The notes beneath the pieces are model-generated. The model searched no databases and was not told the DNA's origin. It saw only the letters and a list, made by a program, of their open reading frames with translations. A program made the position numbers and the translations under genes. From Janthinobacterium violaceinigrum (GTDB taxonomy: Bacteria > Pseudomonadota > Gammaproteobacteria > Burkholderiales > Burkholderiaceae_D), in the NCBI RefSeq assembly GCF_009208555.1, contig NZ_WFLI01000006.1, positions 124,001 to 188,000 of the forward strand: 64,000 nt of DNA. The letters are read 5' to 3'. Numbering within the stretch: position 1 is the stretch's first letter; every line of letters begins with the position of its first letter. This document shows positions 50,894 to 58,453 of the stretch, in pieces.

Positions 50894-52225
50894 CTAGTTT
50901 CTGTCCGGCAAAGGAAGAATCAATGTCACCGCCAGGCCGCCGCCCTCGCGGTTGGCCAGCGTGATGCGCCCGCCATGGGCTTCGGCGATTTCGCGCGCCA
51001 GGGCCAGGCCGAGGCCCGTGCCGCTGCGCTTGGTGGAATAAAACGGCACCAGCGCGTTTTCCAGCACGGCGCCGTTCATGCCCGGCCCGCGGTCGCGCAC
51101 TTCGATGCGCAGCTGCCCTTGCGCCTCGCTGACCTGCAGGCCGATATGCTCTTCCCGCGAGCCCGATTCCAGCGCATTCTTGAGCAGGTTGAGCAGCGCC
51201 TGCTGCATCTGCGCCGCGTCGAACACGGCGGCCTGGGCGGGCGGCGTGCCGTCGAGCGTGAAGGCCGCTTGCGAGGCCAGGCTGTCGAGAAACGGTTGCC
51301 ACTCGCATGGCGCCAGGCGCGGCGCGGGCAGCTTGGCAAAGCGCGCATAGCCGAGGATGAAGGTTTCCAGGTGACGCGTGCGCTCCTCGATCGTGGCGAG
51401 GATTTGCGGCAGGCGTTCGGTCTGGCCGCGGCGCACCAGCTCGGCGCCCGAATGGGCCAGCGAGGCCAGCGGCGCCAGCGAGTTGTTGAGCTCATGGCTG
51501 ATGACGCGGATGACTTTTTTCCACGTCTGCACTTCCTGGCGCCGCAGTTCCAGGGTCAGCTGGCGCAGCAGCAGCAGTTCATGCTTGCGCCCGTTCAAGC
51601 TGAAGCTGCGCCGCGCCAGGTGGTACACCTCTTCCTGTTCCCCTTCGCCGCTGGTGAACAGGCCGTCGTTGCGGCGCGCCAGCGCCTCGGCCAGGGCCGG
51701 CGCCGCTTCGCGCACGATGTCCGCCAGGTGGCGCCCTTCGAGCCGGCGGCCGTGATGCAGCAGCTGGCGCGCGGCCAGGTTGGCGTAGACGATGGCGCTG
51801 CCCTCGGCTACCAGCAGCATGGCCACCGGCGTGTTTTGCACCATGGTGTCGAGCAGCAGTTCGCGCTGCACCAGGTCCAGCCGCTGCTTGCGCAGCACGT
51901 CGCCCAGCGCATTGTGGGCCGCCACCAGGTCGGCCAGTTCATCGTTCTGCTGCCAGCGCAAGCTGAAGCCGAAGTCGCCGTCCTGGTAGCTGGCGACCGT
52001 GCCGCTCAGGGCGCGGAACAGCGACAGCATCGCCTGCAGCTGCGCGCGGATGGTAATGATGGCCACCGGCAGCACGCACAGCAGGGTGCCCGCCAGCACC
52101 AGCAGCGGCTGGCCTGGTAGAAAATGCGCGAGCAGCAGGGCGATGACGATGCCCAGCACCAGCAAGGTGACGATCAGCGCCGTCCAGCGCGTGAGCAGGG
52201 AGAGGCGTATGGGGCGGTTTGCCAT
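50894..52225 (-). CDS. Membrane histidine kinase of the ABC-exporter two-component system
   Basis: 443 residues from the ATG that overlaps the regulator stop (TGATG). Two membrane helices lie at about 10-33 and 38-58 with almost no periplasmic loop, so it probably senses within or at the membrane. A HAMP-like segment and a PAS-like part (MVQNTPVAMLLVAEGSAIVY) follow. The kinase core has the H-box VISHELNNSLAPL, the N-box LLNLLKNALES, RDRGPGMNG, and GTGLGLALA. The H-box form HELNN is the NtrB/PrsK-like type that partners sigma-54 regulators. It is the last gene of a six-gene unit. Confidence 0.92.
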   Translation of the reverse strand: MANRPIRLSLLTRWTALIVTLLVLGIVIALLLAHFLPGQPLLVLAGTLLCVLPVAIITIRAQLQAMLSLFRALSGTVASYQDGDFGFSLRWQQNDELADLVAAHNALGDVLRKQRLDLVQRELLLDTMVQNTPVAMLLVAEGSAIVYANLAARQLLHHGRRLEGRHLADIVREAAPALAEALARRNDGLFTSGEGEQEEVYHLARRSFSLNGRKHELLLLRQLTLELRRQEVQTWKKVIRVISHELNNSLAPLASLAHSGAELVRRGQTERLPQILATIEERTRHLETFILGYARFAKLPAPRLAPCEWQPFLDSLASQAAFTLDGTPPAQAAVFDAAQMQQALLNLLKNALESGSREEHIGLQVSEAQGQLRIEVRDRGPGMNGAVLENALVPFYSTKRSGTGLGLALAREIAEAHGGRITLANREGGGLAVTLILPLPDRN

Positions 52226-53577
52226 CAGCCGCGCGCGATGCCCAGGCGTTCCATGCGCCGGTACAGCGCCTGGCGCGACAGTCCCAGTTCCTGCGCCGCC
52301 TGCGCCACCACGCCCTGCGCGCGCGCCAGGGCGGCGGTGACGCTGTCGCGGTCCGGTTCCGTCGCGGCGCCATCCTGCGGCGTGCGCGGCGCAGGCACGC
52401 CTGCCAGCGGCAAGCCCGTTTCCTGCGCGCGGATCACGGGACCTGCCGTCAGCAGGCTGGCGCGCTGCATGACGTTTTTCAGTTCGCGCACATTGCCCGG
52501 CCAGCCATGCGCCAGCAGGGTCGTTTGCGCCTGCGCATCGAGCGTTTTCTCGCTGCCCAGGAAATGCCGCGCCAGTACCAGGATGTCGAGCGGGCGCTGG
52601 GCCAGCGGCGGCAGGCGCAGTTCGATCACGTTCAGGCGGTAAAACAGGTCTTCGCGAAACGTGCCGGCCTTGATCATCGCCGGCAGGTCGGCGTTGCTGG
52701 CGCTGATGACGCGCACTTTCACCTGCCGCTCGCGGTTCGAGCCGAGGCGCTCGAAGCGTCCCGTTTCCAGCACGCGCAGCAGCTTCATTTGCCCGGCCAG
52801 CGGCAGGTTGCCTATCTCGTCGAGAAACAGGGTGCCGCCGTCGGCCGCATCGAACTTGCCGTCGCGCGCGCGGGTGATGCCCGTGTACGCGCCGGCCTCG
52901 GCGCCGAACAGTTCCGCCTCGATCAGGTCCACCGGCACGGCGCCGCAATTGAGCACCACGAAAGGACCGCTGGCGACCTGGGAATTGGCTTGCACGATGG
53001 CGGCGATGCGTTCCTTGCCGCTGCCGTTCGGCCCCGAAATGAGCACGGGCACGTCGGCGCGCGCCACCTGGCACGCCAGGTGCACCACGCGTTCGGTGGC
53101 CGGGTCTTGCCACACCATGCCGCGCAGGTCGAAGTCGTGTTCCAGAGCATGGCGCTGGCGCTGCTCGGCCACCACGCGCTGGCGCAGCGCGCGGCTGGCC
53201 TGCCCCAGCTCCAGCAGGTTCTGCACGCTGGCGATCAGGCGCCGGTCGTCCCATGGCTTGGCCAGGTAGTCGGCCGCGCCGGACTTGATCAGGTCGACGG
53301 CCGCGTCGAGCTGCGTCCAGGCCGTCAGCAGGACCACGGGCAGGTCCGGGTAGCGCGCGCGGATGGCGTGGAACAGCGCGCTGCCTTCCTCGCCCGAGGT
53401 GGTGTCGGCCGTGAAGTTCATGTCCTGCACCACCAGGTCGATGGCGTGGCGCTCGAGCAGCTGCAGGCCCTCCTCGGGCGAGGCGGCGCGCAGCGCATCG
53501 ATCTCGTGCAGCGAAAACAGCACGTCGAGCGCGATGGCCACGGCGGCATTGTCGTCAATAATCAGTACGGTAGGCAT
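52225..53577 (-). CDS. NtrC-family sigma-54-dependent response regulator
   Basis: 450 residues. Receiver domain: D8-D9, phosphoacceptor D52, K107. AAA+ domain: Walker A GPNGSGKE (182-189), Walker B GTLFLDEI, sensor FREDLFYRLNV, and WPGNVRELKN. The C-terminal Fis-type helix-turn-helix is AAQELGLSRQALYRRMERLG. The sigma-54 contact loop reads GAYTGI (229-234) instead of GAFTGA; Phe to Tyr is common but Ala to Ile is unusual. It is transcribed with the ABC exporter genes, and a sigma-54 promoter lies at the head of that operon, so it probably activates its own operon. Confidence 0.94.
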   Translation of the reverse strand: MPTVLIIDDNAAVAIALDVLFSLHEIDALRAASPEEGLQLLERHAIDLVVQDMNFTADTTSGEEGSALFHAIRARYPDLPVVLLTAWTQLDAAVDLIKSGAADYLAKPWDDRRLIASVQNLLELGQASRALRQRVVAEQRQRHALEHDFDLRGMVWQDPATERVVHLACQVARADVPVLISGPNGSGKERIAAIVQANSQVASGPFVVLNCGAVPVDLIEAELFGAEAGAYTGITRARDGKFDAADGGTLFLDEIGNLPLAGQMKLLRVLETGRFERLGSNRERQVKVRVISASNADLPAMIKAGTFREDLFYRLNVIELRLPPLAQRPLDILVLARHFLGSEKTLDAQAQTTLLAHGWPGNVRELKNVMQRASLLTAGPVIRAQETGLPLAGVPAPRTPQDGAATEPDRDSVTAALARAQGVVAQAAQELGLSRQALYRRMERLGIARG

Positions 53578-53605
53578 GCGTGCAGCATATCACTCAGGTG
53601 CCGGC

Positions 53606-54844
53606 TCAGGTACTGCGGGTGGCCGTGGCCGGCGAAATACTGGCCGCGCGCCACGCCGGGCCGTACACGGCGCCCACGCCCAGCAGCCAGAACACCAGCG
53701 CGCCGGCCAGCAGGTAGCCGGGCGGCAGGCGCGCCATTTCCAGCTGGCTTACCAGCAGCTGATTCAGGCCCAGGGCCAGCAGCACGCCAGCCGCCACGCC
53801 GACGCTGGTGATCATGAAATTCTCCGTCAGGAAGTAGCGCAGGATGTCGATGCGGCGGGCACCGAGCGCGCGCCGCACGCCGATCTGCTTGCGCCGCTGC
53901 GAGACCCACAGGCTGGCGATGCCGACGATGCCGCTGGCCGTCACCAGCAGCAGCAGGGTGCTGACGGCGATGAGCATCCAGGACAAGCCCTGGTCGGCCA
54001 GATAGCGTGTCTTGCGGTGCTGCTCCAGGGTATCCGTGCGCACCAGCAGGCGCTCGCTGCTGGACGTGCGGATCGCCTGTTCCGCCTCCTTCATCAGGCG
54101 GTCGCGCTGGCCTGGCTCCGCCCGCACGGCAAACAGCAGCGAATCGCGTCCGCCCGTCAGGCGCGCCGGCAGGATGATCGAATACTCGCCCTGGGCGCTG
54201 ACCTGGCCGGTTTGCGTCTGCAGCCGTTCCACCACGCCGATCACGCGCATCTCGTCATCGTTGTCGCCGGTGCCATTGAACAGGGGCTTGCCGACAAAGC
54301 TGGTTTCGCCGGGCCAGATCTTTTGCGCCGCAGCGCGCGTCACGATCACCACCTTGGGGAAGCTTTGATCGACGTCTTCATTGATTTCCAGGACTTCGTC
54401 GGGATGGAAATCGCGGCCTTCCACCAGCTTCAGGCCATACGTTGTGACCAGCGAATCGGGCGTGACGTACATCGAGGTGCCGGCGCTGGCTGCGGCCTGT
54501 CCCCGTTTGGCCGCGACGTTGGTGCTGCTGCCGGAACGCGACAGCACCGCCTGCGTGGTTTGCGCCACGGAGAGCACGCCCGGCACGGCGCGCAGTATCG
54601 CGGCCTGACGCTTCTGCTCGGCTATCTGGCGCTGCGGGCTGCCTTTCTCCATGCTCTGGACTTTGACATAGAAGATGTCGTTTTCGGCCGCCACGCCGGT
54701 GGGACGGGCGGCGATGGCCTGGCGCAGGTTGACGATGTACAAGGCGTTGGCCAGGATGGCCAGGCTGATGGCCACTTGCACGGCGACGAGCACGGCGCCG
54801 GTCTTGTTGCGCATCAGCGCCGACAGGATGGGGCGGATTTCCAT
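53606..54844 (-). CDS. ABC exporter permease, MacB/FtsX type (second)
   Basis: 412 residues from the ATG giving MEIRPILSALM, with GAGG 6 bases upstream. Topology: one N-terminal helix, a large periplasmic domain (about 40-280), then three helices (ISLAILAN near the start; MLIAVSTLLLLVTASGIVGI; VGVAAGVLLALGLN; LAGALVFWLLGVGAV). The FtsX signature RRKQIGVRRALGARRIDILRYF is near residue 310. It pairs with the preceding permease, giving a heterodimeric pump instead of the fused MacB arrangement. Confidence 0.92.
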   Translation of the reverse strand: MEIRPILSALMRNKTGAVLVAVQVAISLAILANALYIVNLRQAIAARPTGVAAENDIFYVKVQSMEKGSPQRQIAEQKRQAAILRAVPGVLSVAQTTQAVLSRSGSSTNVAAKRGQAAASAGTSMYVTPDSLVTTYGLKLVEGRDFHPDEVLEINEDVDQSFPKVVIVTRAAAQKIWPGETSFVGKPLFNGTGDNDDEMRVIGVVERLQTQTGQVSAQGEYSIILPARLTGGRDSLLFAVRAEPGQRDRLMKEAEQAIRTSSSERLLVRTDTLEQHRKTRYLADQGLSWMLIAVSTLLLLVTASGIVGIASLWVSQRRKQIGVRRALGARRIDILRYFLTENFMITSVGVAAGVLLALGLNQLLVSQLEMARLPPGYLLAGALVFWLLGVGAVYGPAWRAASISPATATRST

Positions 54845-54872
54845 GTGGGGCCTCATTGTGAAAAGGTGGGTG

Positions 54873-56195
54873 TCATTGGGATTTGAGCTGCATGGCCGGC
54901 GTGACCTGGCAGGCGCGCCAGGTGGGCAGCAGCCCTGCGAGCAAGGCCGCCAGTACGGAAACGGCAAACGTCAGCAGCAGCATCGGGACATCGAGGTGCG
55001 CCACGGTGCCCAGCTCTTTCGACTGCGAACTCACCACGGCCAGGGCGGCATAGGCCAGCAACAGGCCCAGCACGCCGCCGGCCAGGCCGATGACGCCGGT
55101 CTCGATCAGGAACTGGCGGAAGATGTCGCGCTGCGTGGCGCCCAGTGCGCGGCGGATGCCGACTTCCGCCGCCCGCACGGAGAACTTGGCCAGCAGCAGG
55201 CCGATGGTGTTGACCAGGCAGAGCAGCAGGAAGCCGAAGGCCAGCCAGGCGGCCAGCTTGTTGTCGTTGTCGACCACGTTCAGGAAATCGAGCCACTGCC
55301 TGACGTCGTACAGCATGTTGGGCGCATGGCGCGGCATGCGGCCCAGCTTGCGCTGTTCGGCCGCATAGCTGTCGAGATAAGCCTGCAGCTCGCTGCGTTC
55401 GCCGGCGCTGGCCATTTCGAACCAGAATTGCAGCCAGGTGCAGTCCGATGCCAGGGTGCCCTGGAAACCGGGGCCGCGCTCGACGCCGCTGCAGGCCATG
55501 CCGCCGTCATGCCCCGTTTCGTGGCGGATGGCGCTGGCAAACGGAATGAAGAATTCATCTTCCGTGCCGAAGGCGCCCTTGCTGCCGATGATGCGGTGCA
55601 CGCGCGGCACGGGATCCCAGCGATCGAGCACGCCGCTGACCAGATAGGGACGTCCCAGCACCGTCACGCGCTGGCCCACGGGATTGACTGTGCCCAGCAG
55701 CTTTTCCGCCAGGGCGCGGCTCAGGACGATGACGTCGGCGCCGCTGGCGTCGTCGGCCTCGCTCCATGGCTGGCCGTACAGGAAGGGCACTTCAAACATG
55801 GCGAAGAAATCGCGCGTGGGCGCCAGGCCCTGGGCCCGGAAGGCGCCGAGGTCCCTGCGCGCCGGTTCCACGGGGCCGGCCACGCCGTACATGACGCTGC
55901 GGCGGATGCCCATCTTGCTGGCCATGAAGTTCTTCGCATCGGTATAGGCAAGCTGCGCCTGGCCGAAGCTGGGCTTGGTGCCCGGCGTATAGCCTTTCAA
56001 GGGAACCACATCGATCATCGGCACGAACAGGCGGTCGCTCTTGTGCGGCAAGGGGTCGCCCGACATGGCGTGCAGGATGGTCACGGTGGCCACGCTGGCG
56101 GCCACGCCGACAGCCAGGGTCAGCACCATCAATGCCGTCAGGGCGGGATTGCGGCGCAGGTTGCGCAGGCCCAGCTTGAAATAGTAGTGGAACAT
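54873..56195 (-). CDS. ABC exporter permease, MacB/FtsX type (first)
   Basis: 440 residues. N-terminal helix (NPALTALMVLTLAVGVAASV), MacB-like periplasmic core domain, and three C-terminal helices. FtsX signature: RAAEVGIRRALGATQRDIFR. It is eight bases downstream of the ATPase gene and 28 bases upstream of the second permease, so all three are co-translated. The periplasmic domains of the two permeases share little sequence, which points to distinct roles in substrate capture and adaptor contact. Confidence 0.93.
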   Translation of the reverse strand: MFHYYFKLGLRNLRRNPALTALMVLTLAVGVAASVATVTILHAMSGDPLPHKSDRLFVPMIDVVPLKGYTPGTKPSFGQAQLAYTDAKNFMASKMGIRRSVMYGVAGPVEPARRDLGAFRAQGLAPTRDFFAMFEVPFLYGQPWSEADDASGADVIVLSRALAEKLLGTVNPVGQRVTVLGRPYLVSGVLDRWDPVPRVHRIIGSKGAFGTEDEFFIPFASAIRHETGHDGGMACSGVERGPGFQGTLASDCTWLQFWFEMASAGERSELQAYLDSYAAEQRKLGRMPRHAPNMLYDVRQWLDFLNVVDNDNKLAAWLAFGFLLLCLVNTIGLLLAKFSVRAAEVGIRRALGATQRDIFRQFLIETGVIGLAGGVLGLLLAYAALAVVSSQSKELGTVAHLDVPMLLLTFAVSVLAALLAGLLPTWRACQVTPAMQLKSQ

Positions 56196-56203
56196 GGCGG
56201 CTC

Positions 56204-56917
56204 CTAGGCGGTCGCGTGCTGTGGCCTGGCCGACAGCGTGGCGCCATGCTGCACCAGGTCCGACACCTGGCCGTCGATGATGTGCACGTTGCGTTGCGAA
56301 CGCAGCGCCAGTTCGGGATCGTGCGTCACCATCAGGATGGTCGTGCCTTGCGCGTTGATGTCCTCCAGCAGTTCCATCACGCCGCGCGCCATCTGCGTGT
56401 CCAGGTTGCCCGTCGGTTCATCGGCCAGCAGCAGTTTCGGCGAGCCGGCCAGCGCGCGCGCGATCGCCACGCGCTGTTGCTGCCCGCCCGACAGTTCGGC
56501 CGGATAATGCTTCATGCGCGAGGCCAGTCCCACTTTGGCCAGCGCATCCTCGATGCGTTCGCGGCGCTCGGCGCTGTTGAAGCCCCGGTAGCGCAGCGGC
56601 ACGTCGACGTTGTCGAACAGCGACAGGTCGGGAATCAGGTTGAAACCCTGGAAGATGAAGCCCAGTTTTTCATTGCGCAGGCGCGAGCGGGCATTGTCGT
56701 CCATGCCCTTGACGTTGACGCCGTCGAGGATGTATTCGCCATCGGTGAACTCCTCGAGCAGGCCGGCGATGTTCAGGAAGCTCGTCTTGCCGGAGCCGGA
56801 CGGTCCCGTGACGGTGACGAATTCGCCCTGGCGGACGTGGATCTCGAAGCCGCGCAGCGCGTGCGTTTCGATCATGTGGGTGCGGTAGATCTTGCTCAGG
56901 TTTTGCATGCGCAGCAT
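56204..56917 (-). CDS. ABC exporter ATP-binding protein (MacB/LolD type)
   Basis: 237 residues. Walker A GPSGSGKT, Q-loop FQGFNLIPDL, signature LSGGQQQR, Walker B LLLADEPTG and the switch His in VTHDPE are all intact, so it is an active ATPase. It is the usual MacB/LolD/DevA subclass, which powers type VII ABC mechanotransmission. It lies between the adaptor gene (24 bases upstream) and the two permeases. Confidence 0.95.
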   Translation of the reverse strand: MLRMQNLSKIYRTHMIETHALRGFEIHVRQGEFVTVTGPSGSGKTSFLNIAGLLEEFTDGEYILDGVNVKGMDDNARSRLRNEKLGFIFQGFNLIPDLSLFDNVDVPLRYRGFNSAERRERIEDALAKVGLASRMKHYPAELSGGQQQRVAIARALAGSPKLLLADEPTGNLDTQMARGVMELLEDINAQGTTILMVTHDPELALRSQRNVHIIDGQVSDLVQHGATLSARPQHATA

Positions 56918-56941
56918 GGGAAGCCTCCTCGTTGACTGAAA

Positions 56942-58207
56942 TTAATTGAGTGCGACGCGGGCAGCGTTCGCGAAATTTTCCGTGCCGGCGACCACCACCT
57001 TGTCGCCCAGTTTCAGGCCGCCGAGAATCTCGACGGCAGAGATGCTGGTGGCGCCCAGTTTGATGGGCGTGCGGATCGCCACGCCATCGCGCACCACGTA
57101 GGCAAAGCGTCCGCCTTCGGCTTCGACGAAGGACCCGCGCGCCAGCATCAGCACATTGGGCCGCTCATCGATCAGCAGGCGTGCCGAGACGCGCTGGTTC
57201 TGGCGCAGGCCGGCCGGCTGTTCGCCGTTGAAGCGCACGCGCGCCAGCACCTGGTTCTTGACCACTTCGGGCGACAGCGCCGACAGCTTGCCGGAGGCGC
57301 GGATGGCGCCCGTCTCGATCTCGGCGCTCATGCCCAGGCCGATGTCGGCCACATACGTTTCCGGCACTTCCAGCTCCACCTCCAGCTGCGACAGGTCGAC
57401 CAGGGTCATCAGGGCCGTGTTGGCTTGCACCACGCTGCGGTTGGCCACCGACAGCGTGCCGATGAAGCCATTGACGGGCGCGCGCACGGTCAGCTCGTCG
57501 ACCCTGCGCTGGGCGTTGTCGCGGCTCAGGCGCTGGCGTTCCAGTTCGTTGACCCGGGTCTTCAGCGCCAGGGTCACGTCCTCGCCTTCCAGGCCCGCCG
57601 CCTGCGAAGCGTGCTTGCTGCGGATCTCGGCGGAATTCAAGGCATCCTTGGCCTTCTGGTAATCGATCTTGGCAATGATGCCCACCTGCGCCACGCTTTC
57701 ATAGCGCTCCAGCGTGCGCTGGGCGGACAGGCGCTCGATTTCCGCCGTATCGGCTTCGCGCCGGGCCAGCAGTTTCTGTTTCTTGGCCAGGATCTGCTGG
57801 CGCGCCACTTCCGCTTCCAGCTGCTGCACGCTCGACTGTTCGCGCTTGAGCGCGTCCGACAGGTCGGGCGATTCCAGCACGGCCAGGATGTCGCCCTTCC
57901 TGACGGTGTCGCCGGCCTTCGCCTTCAGCGTGACGGTGGCCACCGTGGTCGAATACAGCGTGGGGCTGATGGCGGCCACCACGCGTCCGTTCACGGCGGC
58001 GTCGCGGATCAGGGTGCCGCGCGTGACGTCGGCGATGCGCAGGCGGTCGGCATTGACGGAATGCTCGCTGTTGCGCCAGCCGGCAACGGCAGCGATGGCG
58101 GCGCCGATGATGACGGCGGCGCCGGCCAGCAGCAGGGCGCGTTTCTTGTGGCGCTGGCCCGGCGGGGTGGACAGTACGGCGTCTTGGGAAGAGGTATCGC
58201 GGATCAT
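56942..58207 (-). CDS. Periplasmic adaptor subunit (MacA/HlyD type)
   Basis: 421 residues from the ATG giving MIRDTSSQDAV; a 12-residue longer start is possible. A single N-terminal membrane anchor (LLLAGAAVIIGAAIAAVAGW) is followed by a split lipoyl domain (TVTLKAKAGDTVRKGDILAV and later LTVRAPVNGFIGTL), a long coiled-coil hairpin (about residues 120-230) and beta-barrel and membrane-proximal domains. It links the ABC permeases to an outer-membrane TolC-like channel, which is not encoded in this operon. It is the first gene of the six-gene unit, directly behind the sigma-54 promoter. Confidence 0.93.
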   Translation of the reverse strand: MIRDTSSQDAVLSTPPGQRHKKRALLLAGAAVIIGAAIAAVAGWRNSEHSVNADRLRIADVTRGTLIRDAAVNGRVVAAISPTLYSTTVATVTLKAKAGDTVRKGDILAVLESPDLSDALKREQSSVQQLEAEVARQQILAKKQKLLARREADTAEIERLSAQRTLERYESVAQVGIIAKIDYQKAKDALNSAEIRSKHASQAAGLEGEDVTLALKTRVNELERQRLSRDNAQRRVDELTVRAPVNGFIGTLSVANRSVVQANTALMTLVDLSQLEVELEVPETYVADIGLGMSAEIETGAIRASGKLSALSPEVVKNQVLARVRFNGEQPAGLRQNQRVSARLLIDERPNVLMLARGSFVEAEGGRFAYVVRDGVAIRTPIKLGATSISAVEILGGLKLGDKVVVAGTENFANAARVALN

Positions 58208-58238
58208 GGTCGGGTCTCGTGAAGGATGCCTTTTCCAC

Positions 58239-58254
58239 TGCACGATCCGTGCCA
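58239..58254 (-). promoter_or_regulatory. Sigma-54 (-24/-12) promoter of the ABC exporter operon
   Basis: On the minus strand the sequence reads TGGCACG, four bases, GTGCA: an exact -24 element, GG-to-GC spacing of ten bases and one mismatch to the -12 consensus TTGCA. It lies 31 bases ahead of the adaptor start. The operon encodes an NtrC-family activator, which supports the assignment. Confidence 0.82.
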
Positions 58255-58299
58255 GTTGTTAAGTCGTTGATTTGGATGGAAAAAATTCCGGCGTCCGGC

Positions 58300-58335
58300 T
58301 GTCCGCCGTGTCCGCGCCGTCCAGGCGGTGTCCGC
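58300..58335. promoter_or_regulatory. TGTCCGC repeats upstream of the sigma-54 promoter, candidate enhancer
   Basis: TGTCCGC occurs at 58300-58306, 58309-58315 and 58329-58335, and GTCCGCC / GGCGG give partial inversion. The cluster is about 50-95 bases upstream of the -24 element, a normal place for an NtrC-type activator to bind. Confidence 0.45.
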
Positions 58336-58453
58336 GTGCGGCGCACCGCCGCGGCGTTTGCGCATGGATCTTGATATTCTGGCAATCGACCTGAACTGCT
58401 GCCCAGGCAGTGATGGCGCGCGGCGCCATGCTGGCCCCTTTCTTTGGAGCATG

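Noticed and set aside
50894-53254. Single 786-codon frame joining part of the regulator region with the histidine kinase
   Set aside because: Its first part is an out-of-frame reading of the NtrC-type regulator; the kinase starts at the ATG ending at 52225, overlapping the regulator stop by one base.
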